Shown here piece by piece: positions 1-14,385 of a DNA stretch of 64,000 bases (its first letter is position 1; each line of letters opens with the position of its first letter). The DNA comes from Neelides folsomi (Eukaryota > Arthropoda > Collembola > Neelipleona > Neelidae), in NCBI GenBank assembly GCA_034687125.1, contig JAQGBZ010000009.1:186001-250000 (forward strand), in the 5' to 3' direction. The notes beneath the pieces are model-generated. The model did no database searches, was not told where the DNA came from, and worked only from the letters and a program-made list of their open reading frames with translations. Made by a program: the position numbers and the translations under genes.

Positions 1-340
1 TTACATACATAGAGCAGTAGATGGGAAATTCTAGCGAGATATTTAATACAGCAAATGATGTCCAAATTACTATTTGTATTAAGGATTAATCCATATCTTA
101 AACCAACTAACAATAAGTGATATTTAGAATCTAAAAAGGGAAAGTTCCAGCTTAAACATCAACGATATACAAATAAATATACTTTTTAATATTATTTACA
201 TACCTATAAAGTAGTACATTAGTAGTATAAGATAGTTATAATCAACAAAAGATTCAGGCACTCAACAAGTAAAATGTTTAAAATACAAATTTACGAGATC
301 TACAAAGAAAAAGATTCCTATCAATTTCCATATTTCATCT

Positions 341-3300
341 TTATGACATGAAAGAATATGAAATTGGAGGTGTGGGATTGTAAACGGGTTGAAGGGCTTG
401 CATTCCATCGTTCTTTGGAACAAGCCGAGTTCTCCCGTCCTGTGTCTTCATCACAACATAATCCCTCCCTGGAAATATACAAATATAATAATTATAATAA
501 ATATTTAAAATCATAACATTCTGATCTGGTAGGTACCATTGACATTTTTAAGGTAAACGTACCATTAATATTTTTAAGGAATTTGTCCGTATCGAAGAAA
601 GTCGGGGCTCCCGAAGGAACCGTAAGATTTCCTTTGTAGAATCCCAAAGCCGTTTTCTCGTCAGAGACAATTTGTCCTTGCACTAAAAAAGGGAAATTAA
701 GTTCATCACTCATGGTGGTGTTCATTCCTTACTTTTCCTATTTCCAATCCCTCTGTAAATGAACTCGACCAGGAAGGAAACAAGAGATAGGATGTAGCCG
801 GATCCGCATAAGATGTAAGTTGTCATCAGATCTCCATTCCTTAGCTGCCTTTCTCGGAAATCCGAGTCGGCCGAGCAGGGGTCCTTCACTGGCAAATCCC
901 TTCGTCTCAAGTAGTGAAAAATTCCTCCTTTGGCCAGCTTTTCAAGACTGGATGAAACAAATCAATAAGATCATTGTTCATCATGAGTTTCATGAGTTAG
1001 GGAAAGAATTAAAAATTGGCTTACACGGGATCAAAAAACTTTTTGTAAATTGAGCCTTTGGGGAAAGCGAAACCATAAGGAACCCGAAACACGGGATGCC
1101 TTGACATAATAAAAGCACATCTTTTATGAAGCACAACTTTCTTCTCGGTCTGAGATCGAAAATCTCCGTAAATAATCCGCTCAATTCGGCTCTGCTCGTC
1201 CACAAACAGCCATTCTAACAAAGACAAAAAGATATAAAATTGTACATAGGATACTTATAAGAATATTGAATATTATTACAATTGAATTTATTAAAATAAT
1301 TAAATTCCTCACTTTCCCTCCTCACTTTCTCAACAATTGCTTGTTGATCAGATAGGAAGATTCCATATCCTTGGTGTATTCGTTGTCTCATCCTATTGAA
1401 TTCTGGATACCGAGGGACTTCCTTTCAAAAGTTTTTTGAATAAAAGTTAATGATGATTTTATCAATAACAAATATGATATGAATAATACATAGTTTAGTT
1501 AAATTACTTTTCTGAAATATATTTTAGCAGATGCATTGCTGTATGTTGGGCGAGATTTGATGACAGCTTCAAGCGCATCTCCTTCTCGACCAATCCAATA
1601 ATCCCTTGGTCCAATCTTTTCCAAATTGTCATAAGGAATGGGAATTTTTGAAAGGGTCAAGTAAGCCGTAAGGTTTGCTGTGTAAAAAGCCGTAAGAATA
1701 GTCACAAATATCCACCAAGTAGCGAATAAAATTCTTGTCGAATCTGAAAATCACAAACTTTGAGCTACTTCCTGTTTACTACAAATATGTAATATATTTC
1801 CTTATATAGGAAGTAAATTTGTGGTTTTATTTGACCTGCAATTGGTTTGGTGACTGATCCTTGTTTCATTAAAGCTCCATACACAAACCACACACATTGG
1901 GGAAGTGTGAAATATTGCGAGAACGTGGGATGGCCTTTACACAGAAGAGCTCGACATTTGATCAGAATCCAACATAAAGGACCCATAAGAACCAAAGAAA
2001 CCAGCAAATAATACCAAACCTGTCAATTAACAAAATTACTCAAATGAATATATTTATTAGATTTTATATGTAATATCACCTAATATACTTATACTTATAC
2101 ATCAATTTATAAGGTATCTGTTGCTATCTACAGTATGCATATATATAAGGGTGGTGGGATGAGATTTCATATTCAGAGTGAGACGATAAATGAAACCAAA
2201 TTCCCATCAAACCTCCATTAAAGATTTTGACTGTGAGTAACTTGAGGGCATTGAAAGAATGAAATTATTAATTATTTTTCATTGTCCCAATATTATGAAA
2301 ATCGATGAGGATTGTTGATGTAATCAACTAATATGTTTCAAGTCTTCATATTCCTTGTAACTATTTGTTAGTGGGAAATAAATTGCAAGCATGAAAATAT
2401 TTTGTATCATGCTGACAGCCATTTATGGCCATTTTATCTCTTGCTAATCCATGTAGTTTCTAAATGTAAGTACATGTATTCACACTGTAGGTGTATACAC
2501 AATATGTACTCACACTTACTCTATTTACCCATACTTTTTAATATGTAAGTATACAAGTACATTAAATGCACTGCCTACAACTGCATATTAGGTATGTTAT
2601 AAATATGTACTCCATGTACTGATGGAATAGTAAATACCCGTAGAGTAAATACCATGATGTAACTCGTTTACATATATCCTACATATATGTTACGTGTGGT
2701 GATCTTGTATTTGATGCATTTGATAGTATTTACACAAAATATCTTGTTTTTATTTGAACTTATCTTTGAATTATAAATGTTGAGATAATGTTAACTACAA
2801 ATACAGATATGTAATCCGCATTGCCTTATCAATACTCAACTTACATTGAGGAAGTAGCATGAACTCGGAATCGAAATGCAAACTATATAAAATGATGTAT
2901 AGTTAGATGCTTTATTATGATTTGTCTAATTAATATAAACATATAAATTACACAATTCATTTCGTTTTTAACAGACACTTACATATGGTACTTATATGAG
3001 CTACAAGTATGTGTGTAGAAAACATGCGTAAATAACTATAAAACTAGATATGGATCTTTAAAACAGAAAAGGTGGAATAATACTTATTTTTAGTTAAATT
3101 AACATTAGTTAAATAATTATATGCATAGACTCATATAATATCCATATTTCCAATTAAAAGTTATCAAATCTAATATATAAAATAAGTTCAATATTTGGTT
3201 CATTATGGGTTTTATTGAAGGTCGGTCACCGTAGTTTATTTCGTTCAATTTCAATCATGTTTCTGCTTTTAGCACCCAGAATTGAGGGTCTTGAGCTCAA

Positions 3301-4616
3301 TATTGAAACCTCAACAAACATGATCAATAATGAATTATTGCATGGGGGTGAATTAAAGTGTAACAAAGGTTTGCAAAGTTCTCCTTATTATCTAAAGAAA
3401 GGGGAATAAAAGAGTGGGGCAGTACTTTTCAATTCCTATTTGTTGACACGTATCATGCAAAAACCCGTCATCAAATATTCATGGGCAAATTCCCCACTTA
3501 ATGCTGATATTGATAGACTGTCAGCGACTAAGGTTTGTCAATGTTTCCATGAGTTTCGTCGTCGTCACTCCTCATTATGAATATATATGAATATCTCCAA
3601 CGGACTCTCAATCACCTTAATGTCCTTATCGATCCACCCATCTATCACCCCCCACTACCCTCAATAAATAGTGTAAATGGTGAAAATGAAAAAAGAACCA
3701 ACTGACATCATTCTGAAACGGAGCCACCAGCCCATCTCCGTCCGTCGTCTCTTGAGGTCGACTCATCATGATGACCCAACGTTCTTCTCCAAAGGCCCGC
3801 GAAAAGTCCAACACTTCTTTCCGCTCGTCAATCATGCTCATGAATGAGACTGTGAGGTCCGCTTCCTGCAAATCATATAACATTCTCAAATTCTAAATCC
3901 CACAAAGATGATAATCTGATACTAACAATTAATTAATTAAATAAAATGGTAATTGAATAAAACCATTAATTTACAAAAGCATACATCATTCGCAAGCATT
4001 TCAACTACGCCCGTCCATCTCTTGGTCGTATCGTTCCAAATCCCGAGAGTCCCGTCTTTTGGAAAAACTATGGTCCAATCGAACCCAAGCGAGTCTCGTA
4101 GAATTTGAAGAACAGTTCTTGAAACTCCGGTGATTTCCAATGTGCCATTCGGGTAGTTAAATTGTTTGAGCACAAACGGCGGTTCCTAAAATGGTTCAAA
4201 ATGAGTAAGGATCAAATATTAAAAATGGTAAATATGAAATTTGTGAACAAGTTAAGGTGGTTAAGTTATATACGAACTTACTGGAATAAGGGCAACTCTC
4301 AGCGTCACCCCTTTAAGCGATGTGATGTTTGGTTCTTCAGCGCTGTAGATCCAGGTCCCATTTTGGTAATTATTTGATTCATAGATATTCGTCGGACTCC
4401 AAATGTTTTTTAATTGATCTAAAATGTAATTTTTTAATTGTAATGATATTAAGAACCAAGTTATATGTGTATGAATAAAGACGATCATTTTGCAATTCCA
4501 TAAATGCTTTTATCGAAAGGGATTTGTTTTTGCTTACAACTCATGATAGGAGTTTTTTGAGGGCAATCCTTGGAGATCTTTGTGAGGCATGAGAGGGCAA
4601 GAAGAAAGGGAATCAT
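341..4616 (-). CDS. Ionotropic receptor (IR, iGluR family), possibly IR93a-like
   Basis: Ligand-gated cation channel subunit of the variant ionotropic glutamate receptor family, expected in the plasma membrane of chemo-, thermo- or hygrosensory neurons. Eleven phase-compatible exons give about 585 residues: 4538-4616, 4282-4418, 3985-4185, 3707-3865, 1836-2019, 1508-1743, 1313-1421, 1025-1214, 733-947, 563-682 and 341-468. Order: signal peptide (MIPFLLALSCL), S1 ligand-binding lobe with RKEVLDFS, which keeps the conserved Arg but lacks the usual Thr, TM1 (YYLLVSLVLMGPLCWILIK), a pore segment, TM2/3 with FYTANLTAYLT, the S2 lobe, the last TM (YILCGSGYILSLVSFLVEF) and a tail with RDYVVMKTQDGRTRLVP. 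The tail recalls IR93a, but only about 50 residues separate the signal peptide from S1, so the large amino-terminal domain of IR93a/IR25a is absent unless exons were missed upstream. Family assignment is firm; the subfamily is a guess. Confidence 0.85.
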
Positions 4617-7600
4617 TTTGAACGTTTATAAACTTTCAATTCCCTAAATTCAAATTTTAGTAGAAACAGTGCGCATTTTATTAAACTGGCAATAAAACTA
4701 TTTAATATATAAAGTATATAACATGGGCTGGAAAAAATGTTTCAAACTATTTGTATTAAGATAGGAGATATTTCCAAGTAATTTGAGCGAAATGGGGAGA
4801 AGTGTTCCAAGTGAAAAAAGGACAATTCTCTTTCACTCCGCTTTTAAGAAATGAGAATTGTTGAGCGTGTAAAAAAATATTATTTGGACTTCTGCGTCTA
4901 GTGTCAGTGAAGAAGGCTTAAAGAAAAACATCAAAAAGAAAACGAATTCATATGAGGACATATGATTTAATGAGTCGCATGCGTTATTTCACTTTATTAT
5001 TTGGCATATGTACATTTATAAGTATATTAAGTATACTTCAATAATGCTTTTCATATTTAATTAACTTGTAGCCAATGTTGAACCAAATAATAATACACTG
5101 TAATCATTAAACTATACTATATAATATAAACTTGGTATATTATTTATATGGTCTAATTATCAGATATTGTTTGTCAATTTTCAATATTCTATAAATAATT
5201 CAAATATAATAATTCAAGTATTCAAATATGTTTTAAAATAAAATATTGAATAAAGTAACGATCAACATTTAAACAATAATAAGTATATGCGTTACTAATT
5301 GTTAATGCTAACTAATATATAGGAATCGATGCGAAAGAAAAAAAACGTTTTTAAAATATCCCTCTTTTACTAATTACAAGATTTAATGTAGTTATTAGAG
5401 GAATGCATTTTTACATAAAACATATACATAAAACATATTTATGTATGTATTTTAATACACCTTATGATTACAAATAAAAGAAACCATATCTAGATTGTTG
5501 AGTTTGTTGGCCTATTTACAATTCAGATAGTTAAACTATGGTGTATTTATATACCTAATTATTAATTATAATTGAAGCGTATTGGCAAATTAAAGTTAAT
5601 TTGCCAAATTATATTGTAGTGGGGAAGTGGAATAAAGGGCAGTGAATGCAATCAGGCCCATATGTCAAAATAATCTTCATAAAAGTATTTATTTCATTTT
5701 AATGCCACATGATACAACATTTTAATACAATTTTTAATAAGTAGCACATTGTAGAGTATTTATCTTTACGAGTTCGAGTGATGGTAATTCAACCCAGTAA
5801 AAATTTCCACCAGTGCACATTGAACAAAACCAGCCATCGAATCGAAGTTGAACCATTAAAGAAAATTCACAATTTACTTAATGTATATTAGCTTATTAGA
5901 TATTAGTAGGATCCTTTACTGCACTTTTCTTACCTACGAACCAAAGAAACCTATAAGTTGTTATAAGGTTAGATTACTAGTAACGAAGGATATTATTCAT
6001 TATAAATCAGTGTATTAATATAAATATGGGCGATTAATTAATACTGAGAAACATTAGTTCATACGTCATAGCTAATGTTTGTTTTGCATTTTCCAATTAA
6101 TTCAACAGCTCATGAACTTTTCCTTTTTATTTACATAAATTCTTTCATTGGGAAGGCACAAGTACCAATAAGACTAGGAATAGGATACTAGGAATTAGAA
6201 TGACAATATTAGTAATTATGTAATTAGTGTCTATAGTATGATGTACCAAGTAATAATACATAATATAGATTTTGGTAGATAATAGTAGATATACAAACAT
6301 TGATGAACTCATTTACTTTTAAAATTATTAAAGTTTTTTCAATTCTAAGATAATTGTAATAAATATTCAAGGAGGCTTATGGTTTCACTAACATTAAATA
6401 ATCAATAGTTTTAACAATTTGTATATATTTAAATGAAACAAGGCATCAGCCTTTCAATCAATCCTTATTTATAATTAATGGAGTTTTACATTGCATGTAT
6501 TGTCTTAAATGTCTATATTATTTAATAGAGAGTTATGTTTCTTTTGAATTATTTAAAACAACAAATGCCCTGCATTTCCAAATAATTATTTTCTATGTGG
6601 TTGTGTGGTAGTAATAAACCATTTGTAATATCTAATCCTAATAAAGTAATCCATAATTAAATACATGTACATATAGGTATACCTACTCAGCATGGGCAAA
6701 TGTTATTTATCATCGTACATAACTTAATGACAGTATAAAGTAAAGTACAAACTAAATGTAAGACAGTTCAATAATGGTTTAATTGTAAATATAAACGAAC
6801 ATAAATACAGTTATAGTTTACATAAGTAGGTACATAGTAAATAGTATACTTATACGTATAGTATTAAGTATTATATACCTAGCAATTAGCAATAATATAT
6901 AATCAAATTTATGAATTTTAATAATTTTTATTAAAATGATCAGAATAAAAGATGAAAAATTATGAAAATGTTGAGATGTCATTATTGATGAGTTAAATGT
7001 GATATTTTAATGAGAATTTAAATCAAGGAAATAAATTGCATGCAAATTTATTAATTCTAGTCATATACTTTAGGTATTTACAATTTATAAATTACACAGC
7101 AAAGTATGCTCTGCTATTAAAGGACCAAGAATCGTGATGATTATGATAAGTAATAATATGTAAATTGTATTACACCTAATTATATCATCAGATACTTTTT
7201 CAGGTAGAGTCCAGAAATTACGAAGGGGCATACAAAATATATATTTATACACAACTGTGATTGTTTGATTAATTTGATTTAGGAAAAAATACAAAATCAA
7301 AATCTTTTCATATAAAATGTGATGGTAAAGAATATTTTAAATAATTGTTAAACAATAAAAAGTATTTAATTATGTCATATATTGAAATAAGTACAATGTA
7401 CAATGCACTAAAACCATAATCACAGTATATTCTAAGCATGATTCAATGAAACAATTGTCTACACTTTATATTTAATATTTATGTAATAATAACTACAAAG
7501 TAATACTTAAACGAGCAAACATAATGGATAAAAGCACAGATCATTTATTGCATTTTACTTTTAACACTCATTTTCTTATAGCTTTTTTCTTATATTTTAA

Positions 7601-9026
7601 TATCAATTTCTTATCTTGAAGATACGAACGACTGTATTTATATACTACAATATTTACCTACACGTTAATTTTGGACCTTTAAATCTTCCAACTAACAATC
7701 CTACTTAAATATTGATATTATTGAAACTTATACATATACAAATATTTGTAGGTACATATGATATCTTTACGATTTATAATAATATACAAACTTGAATGAT
7801 TTGACAAATAAAATTGCACCCGGTATTACAAATTACTGTTAGATAATTAGCACATAGAGTAGTTAACAAACAAAAATAATAAATGCAGACTCTCGAATCC
7901 AGACAAGGAATAGCTTTAAGCATGCAAAAGAATATTCCTTAGGAGTATTGCAAATCTAGACTTTGAAACTATCTGTATTACTTGTTTCTTTTATGTATTT
8001 TATTAAAGTAGATAATTGATGCAACACATATAATATTACATTTAAATATAAAATGAAAATGTGGAATTGACTGGCCAATAGAAATGCAACACGTATACAA
8101 ATTAAATGTTATTTAAAACAAACTCAATTGAAAACTAGTTTATAATATATATATAATTTATGCATTTAGCACTTGTTACACTGTTAAGATACTCTCTGTA
8201 AACACGTATATTGTTTGTAGTTGTTAGTTCAAGTTATTACTCTCAATACACTAATTGTAAATATTATTTCTTTATCAGGTATTAATTTAGATCACAATAT
8301 ATTTCTTGGTATGTGCATTGTTTGGAATTGTCATTTTAAAATCCTAACTAACATATATGTCATCTTTCCAAGTCCGAGTAGTTTATTTAATTGACCAACA
8401 ATTATATTCAATATATTTATTTAGATACTGTTATAATAGAAATACTATAATATAAAATATATGTCATTATTTACAATTAGACAAAAATTAAAATGTTCCA
8501 CTATTTAAGTAGTTATTGCAAAAAGTTTGAAAATATAACTGATGTAAAATATTTTTAATATATCCATGTCAGATATATTCATAAATAGAATGTTGCATTA
8601 TTAATACTAATTAGGTAGCATCAAAAGATACATATTTAGGTACGTCAATTTATTTAATACAGTTTATTAAAAAGTTGTACAATATGCAAGATTCGTAGCT
8701 GAGCAGAAAGAGAATTTTAGTTTTACATTTTACATGATATTTTTTCCTTTTTGGCTCTCATTTATTACGTATATTCTAAATAGTAAATCAATTCCTGAGC
8801 AAATCAATTTCGACATCAAACGAGTTAACAATACATGAAAATTCTAACTAATTGTAGGTACCATAATTGCGTAAGGTGTGGACATGAACTAAAATCGATT
8901 TTCCGTCTTCAGTCTTTGAGCGAAGAAGAAAAACCGAGTTTAGGAAATGTATTTGAGTGTATTTTCACTTGGTATGTTTTAATTGGAAAGTGAGTGCCTA
9001 ATTAAATTGAGCCTTCTACGTCGCCC
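4617..9026. other. AT-rich intergenic stretch, no gene seen
   Basis: About 4.4 kb of strongly A+T-rich sequence between the receptor gene and the F-box gene. The few open frames are short, low in complexity and match no family I know. I see no terminal inverted repeats, tandem array or RNA gene. Any missing upstream exons of the receptor would lie here, but none was recognised. Confidence 0.7.
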
Positions 9027-10763
9027 TTAATTGCCCAAGATCATGACCTTCGCAGGATCCTGGGACTCCTCTTTCGGTTCCTTCTCGACGATGATCATCG
9101 ACCCCAACGGGGACTCGTCAGCCAGGAACGAAGACTCGTCTTCCTCACTGATGGCGTCGGGATCGCTGCTGCTTTCTCCTTGAGATCCGCCCTTCCTCTT
9201 CACCTTCTCCTGACTCGAGATGAAATTGTCGAGATCGAAGCCGGGAGCTCCCTGGACGACGATTTCCCACTGGTCGCTCTGTCTTCGGATCGTCTCGAAG
9301 TTTGTGCCGTCGAATTCTTCCGGTTCGTCGTCGGAGCAGTCGGAGGCCACCGGAGGGCAACGGAACCTCACAGAAGCTCGAGCAATTTTGACTCCTTCGT
9401 GCCCGCCGCTCAACAGCGGAGCTGAGTCCATTCCCTTGTGCATGAAGAAAATGTAGCGAAGGTTAATCACAGTGTCTTCGTCTCGACCGTCGTAGAACAT
9501 GAAGGATGCCTTGTTCTTGACCCATTCCGCCGCCCCGGGGTTTTTCAATGGCAAGTGTCTTTGCTCGGATTGCTGAGAGAATGGCCGATAATGTTTGTCT
9601 TTCAATTGCACAGTCCATTCGTAAAAGACGCAGTTGTTGGGGCGAGAATTAAACCTAAGAGAAATTTAAGTAATAATTAACTCATATAAAAGACAGAATA
9701 AAGGTTAGATTAAATAGTAATTGTCAATTACAATTCGGAACATTCAATCTCGAAGGGCAAACTCATTCTCATGATAGCAGGATTTAGTCCGCAGCGCCAG
9801 AGGTCAATCACTTGCCATTTTTCATTTAAACTCGAGGAAACGAAACACGATTGGGATCCAGGAAAGAGCGGGTCGAAGGGCAGAGGGCTACAGTCAATTG
9901 GAACCTCCTCAACTTGCCACCCAAAACCTCCGTTTCTTCCAATTTGCCAATCTTTAAGAGAACCTGAACAAATGAAATTAATTTTTAAAAATCTTTTCCT
10001 ATTATTTCAAGTAGCATTAATTATTGTTAATTATTAAATATTTTTAAAGTACTTTCTCCTGATGGGTTGGAAATGAAATTTTTGGTGAATATGTTTTTCT
10101 GGCAGACTTTGAAGTAAAAGATCCAGGCACAGTCATGGCGTTTAATGTATTCAGGTATCGTGTCCCAGTCAACGGAATACCGATGACAAACAAGCTTCCA
10201 AAATGACCGCATTGTTGTTATATCTTTCCATTGGCGGCAAACCTGATAAAAATGATAAAGATAATTAATTGCAGCTCATTTATTATTCTACGTTAATCTT
10301 TCAACTTCCGAGCCCATGGAAAATAATAATAAAAAAATACGTTTGAATCTTTCCAACATTCCAACAATTGATATAAATACTGGTAGAAATTTGGCGAGGG
10401 ACATTCCTTGGAATCCTCGAAATGTCATAAACTGATTACCAAGGCAATCAAATTCCTCCTCGCTTTTATTTATTTTACAAGGAATTGACATTTAAATATC
10501 ACCATTGATTATTTCCCATATCAGTATAATTTAAGTGAGCTTACTTTAGCACAGGTGAGGATGTCTTCTAATTCAAAGTAGCTCATGAGAATTTCGAGAA
10601 CGGGTTCCGGGACATATCTTTCCGACAAGAAGGTTCCATTGATCTTCTTGGACTTGCTCCCGGTCTTCCTTCCTTGAGTGGTCTTGACGTTGGACCAGAC
10701 GGCGCTGAAGGGCTCGCAGTAAGGCTCCTCTTCGTCTTGAGCCTTAGGAAGGTTGTTTCCCAT
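9027..10763 (-). CDS. F-box only protein of the FBA/FBG family (FBXO2/6/17/44-like)
   Basis: Substrate adaptor of an SCF (SKP1-CUL1-F-box) ubiquitin ligase. Four exons (10545-10763, 10053-10242, 9732-9963, 9027-9654) join in phase to 422 residues. The F-box is at about residues 50-95 (VPEPVLEILMSYFELEDIL, then VCRQWKDI). The FBA beta-sandwich at about 135-315 carries GGFGWQVEEVP, CFVSSSLNEKWQVIDLW and EWTVQLKDKHYRP. An acidic C-terminal extension (SDDEPEEF, QWEIVVQGAPGFDL, a Ser/Glu-rich tail) is longer than in vertebrate FBXO2 (about 300 residues). The ATG at 10763 is chosen because a strong 3' splice site (ttttacctag) lies just upstream; a longer frame reading into a hydrophobic leader crosses that site. 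In mammals FBXO2 and FBXO6 bind high-mannose glycans of misfolded glycoproteins, but the glycan-contact loop differs here, so the substrate is open. Confidence 0.9.
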
Positions 10764-12210
10764 AGTGTGACTTGAAACAGACCTAGGTAAAAGGACGCAA
10801 AGTGTCAGGAATAGGGATAAAAATAGCTCTCGCATGTGCATTGAGCAAACGCACTACCTTTGTCAATGTGGAATTTATAGAGGATGAAGCCTGATGTGGA
10901 AACAGAGGAATCCCTGTCTTTATTTAATTAAAATTAGTTAAGTGACTCCTTTTAGGAAAATATTAAAAGAGTCGGGTCGAGGAGCTCAATTTATTTTATC
11001 CGATAAGTCAGCCCACAAAATCGGCTATCACATGGTCAGGAATCAATAAACAAGTTGTGGTTACTATGGAAGACAATGAGTAGTATTTAAGCTTTTAACA
11101 ATTCACGGGTCCAATTTCTATTATTCCTCCTAATAACCATTGGGCAATTATGAATGAAATTAAATAATTTCCTAATGGAGGTATTGATATTTAATTTTAA
11201 GTCTCTTAACTTTTTCACGGTTCACAGAGGAGGAAAAGGGTTTGAACAATGGACGGTTTGGTAATGCAAGGGCAATTCGAGGACTTTTTCCCCATAAATG
11301 CACTGAGTGACAAGAGTTGATTGAGGCCGTGTCGGGCGAGGGGAGAAGACTGAAGATATAAAAAATGGAGTTTTCAAAGAGCTATCTTCAAGTTGACTCA
11401 AATGAATGATGAAACGCGATGTGGAGATTTGCATGAGTCAATTTTCCCCAGAGATTAATTAATTGCACAGAGGTGGGGAGTTGTTTATTAAATGAGATAA
11501 GACATACGTGAGTGAGTGTGTGGAGACTCGGCTGTTCCCAAATGACTCAGGAGAGTGTCCTTCTTCACTTTGGATCAATTAAGCGGAATGAAACGAGGAA
11601 GGTTGGTTTAAGACGGAAGTTCATCCAGGAATAGTCCAGGCCTGGTAATGAGAGGGAAAAAATAAGGTTATTGAGAAAAAAATTACGCATTGATAAAAAA
11701 AGACAAGGTTTGGCCCTGACGGGCAGAGAATCGAAAGTGTGAATGAGTTAAGAGGTCGAAACGTCAAGTCATACCTTTTGATGAACCAAGGAGAGAAATC
11801 TTCAAGTTGGGGGATCGAATATTAAATGATATATCGATTAATTGAGGAGTATTGAGAGCCGAGGATGGGCGGTAATTGAAGAATGTATATGTAGGTATGT
11901 AGGTCTACCCGCCCTATTCTTTTTGCAATAATGTAAAAATCCGCAATTCCTGTTTCTCCAAATCCTTCAAACTGGTGGAGGGGGACATTGAGGAGAAGTC
12001 CATTTAAACTGGCTTGGTCAAAATTGGACGAACATATTAAAAGGAAGTGTCAAAGGAACGGCCAGATGACCTCTTTGGTTCATTGAGAGTCTTGGAGGAT
12101 TCGCGACCTAAATTTTGCTTTCTTACCTAACATCCTCCAAGTATGTATTGACTCTCTGATTTCTCTTTTCCTCCAAGGGAGCACTTTCACAACCAACTCG
12201 TCGGACTCAC

Positions 12211-12350
12211 TTGAGTGGAATAAGGTGAGGTAGAGAGGAGTCGAAGAGCAGAGGAGGAGGAGAGGCGGCCGCCGGGTGGAGGAAGAGAAACTTCACCGGC
12301 ACAAAAATCAATTCCTCGCCTCTACACACACTCTCTAGGTCACTCCCCCT
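12211..12350 (-). promoter_or_regulatory. Candidate 5' noncoding exon and promoter of the F-box gene
   Basis: Read on the minus strand, a GC-rich block with a gcggccgcc core and CT-rich leader ends in a good 5' splice site (CTCAA/GTGAGTCC, exon end at 12211). It could splice to the strong 3' site at about 10,795 just before the F-box start codon, making a noncoding first exon with an intron of about 1.4 kb. The transcription start is not placed; the right boundary is approximate. Confidence 0.35.
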
Positions 12351-14385
12351 GCCAGAGGCTCGAAATACATCGAGGAAAGGGAGAAAAACGGTTCAAAGTG
12401 CACTCTTTCCCTTTCTCAAGAATATTAGAGGAATTATAACAGTAGTTAAGGTACCTCAGTTGGCTCACAGGTACACAAAAGATTTCCCCACCACTAAAAA
12501 ATAATAAACAGAGTGAGTACACATGTCCAAGTGCGAACAACCTTGTCTGCAGACCAGGTGGAGTAATTCTCTTTCCTAACATCCCAAAACATGCTCACGA
12601 TTAGTTAATGAACCTCCATACGCATTATCCAATCTTCAAGGAGATGGCAAAACATGAGAGAGAAATGACAAAGGTAAATAAAGGATCTCCCTTCACGTCT
12701 TGATGGCCAGCACATCTCTATCAAATGACTGCTGTTGAGATCCAATACTGTGAATTCCTGGTTTTTCATACCAAATAAAGGAGGATTTGAAGTGAGGCAA
12801 ATGGCTAATTGACTTAATGAACGTGTCATTTAAAGGCATTGAACAAAACATCATCATTATGAATATAATTATTAAACGTGTTACTCGCTCCGAAGATAGT
12901 GAAAGCAAGGAAATCCTTTAAACCCCTTACTTAATCCAATACTGTAAATTTCATTAATGTACTAATAAGTGTTTTAAAGCAATGTAAACTATAGTCGAGT
13001 TGTTTAAAGATAATAGTCAATTTTGTTTACTTAAATAAATAATTTTTAATAAATATATTGATATATAAAATCATAATATGTCAATATGGCCGCTGTTAGT
13101 ACCTAACATAACCTAAACACAAAGCTATTAATAATTATTGGAAACTAGGCCAGATCAATTAAATTACTATGAAAAAACTATGCATGTCTGCGTGTGAGTG
13201 AACTGAACAGACAATGCAGTGTAGGTGGTGTGTATATACAAACTAAACACTTGGTTTGAAAATCGTAAGAGGGGTCAAAATTTTGCAAATTTGGGAGGTT
13301 GGCCCATTTACCTTCGTCATTACCATAATGATGATCGGATGATCACAGAAAATGATCATGCCATAAATGAGAAATAAATGTAACGAATAGGTTGAAAGAA
13401 ACTTGTTGGAATTGAGGAACTGTGCCAACTCGAATTCACATCCCATTAGTTTAGGCCAAACTTCATTATACAAGATGCAGAGAACTTCAATTGAGAATCG
13501 AGATCTACTTCCGCTCTTGGAGAAAACAACTGATGAAGGCAATTGACTGCAATGTCAATCTCAATGCTTCTCCCATACCACTTGTCCCCAATTGTACACA
13601 ATAACATTCATTATACAATCTCACCCGGGTACATGAAATAAATACTCATTAAAGTCATCATTAACTAAATATTCTCTAGATATCATTATTTATAATTGTA
13701 CATATTACATACTTCCTATGACAAATTAAAAATATAATAAAAATACACATATCAGCTTACCACATCAGCATAAACATTAATTTAAACCTCCTTAAATTGA
13801 AGTGGAAAGAATTCAATTAATGGATTTATGTACACTTTGATTAACTCAATGTTGGCACTTTGTTCTGGTTGGAAAAGAGCAATTTCACATCAATGGGATG
13901 TGTTGGGTAATACTCGTGTAGTCGTTGTTTACAAAGGGTGGAAATGTGTTTAGATCATTCACAACAAACATTTAATGACGACTTGTGCTTATATTCGCAC
14001 ATTGCCAATTCCTAAGTGCCATTGTACACAAATGATTGTGTTGTGGGGTTATACGTATTTATCTTATTAACTACAAAGTGTCATTTTAATCCAATATTAA
14101 AATGTTTATTATTTCTCAAAGACAGGTTAATTGAGCTTCTAAACAACCATGCATATGTACATTATAACCATTAGAATTAAACTAAACTATATATTCATCA
14201 TTTATATCTCATCTACTCATTACACATCCCATTTGAAGCTTCTCATCTGAAGATTTCATCTCAGAAATTCATACAATGTTAAATGTTTATGAGAACATAC
14301 ATATAAAATGAGAATACTCGTGCATAGTATAGAATACTCTACAGTGTATTTGAGTGTATTGCAATATATAGTGCAATCTACATTA

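Noticed and set aside
3215-3409. Plus-strand 64-codon frame with a hydrophobic start
   Set aside because: It lies inside an intron of the receptor gene, in AT-rich sequence, with no family resemblance.
9145-9680. Several open frames on both strands over the last F-box exon
   Set aside because: They are other-frame or antisense shadows of a GC-rich coding exon whose own frame matches the FBA domain.
10764-10841. Signal-peptide-like N-terminal extension of the F-box protein
   Set aside because: The frame crosses a strong 3' splice site just upstream of the MGNN start, so the hydrophobic leader is probably intron sequence. A secreted SCF adaptor would also make no sense.
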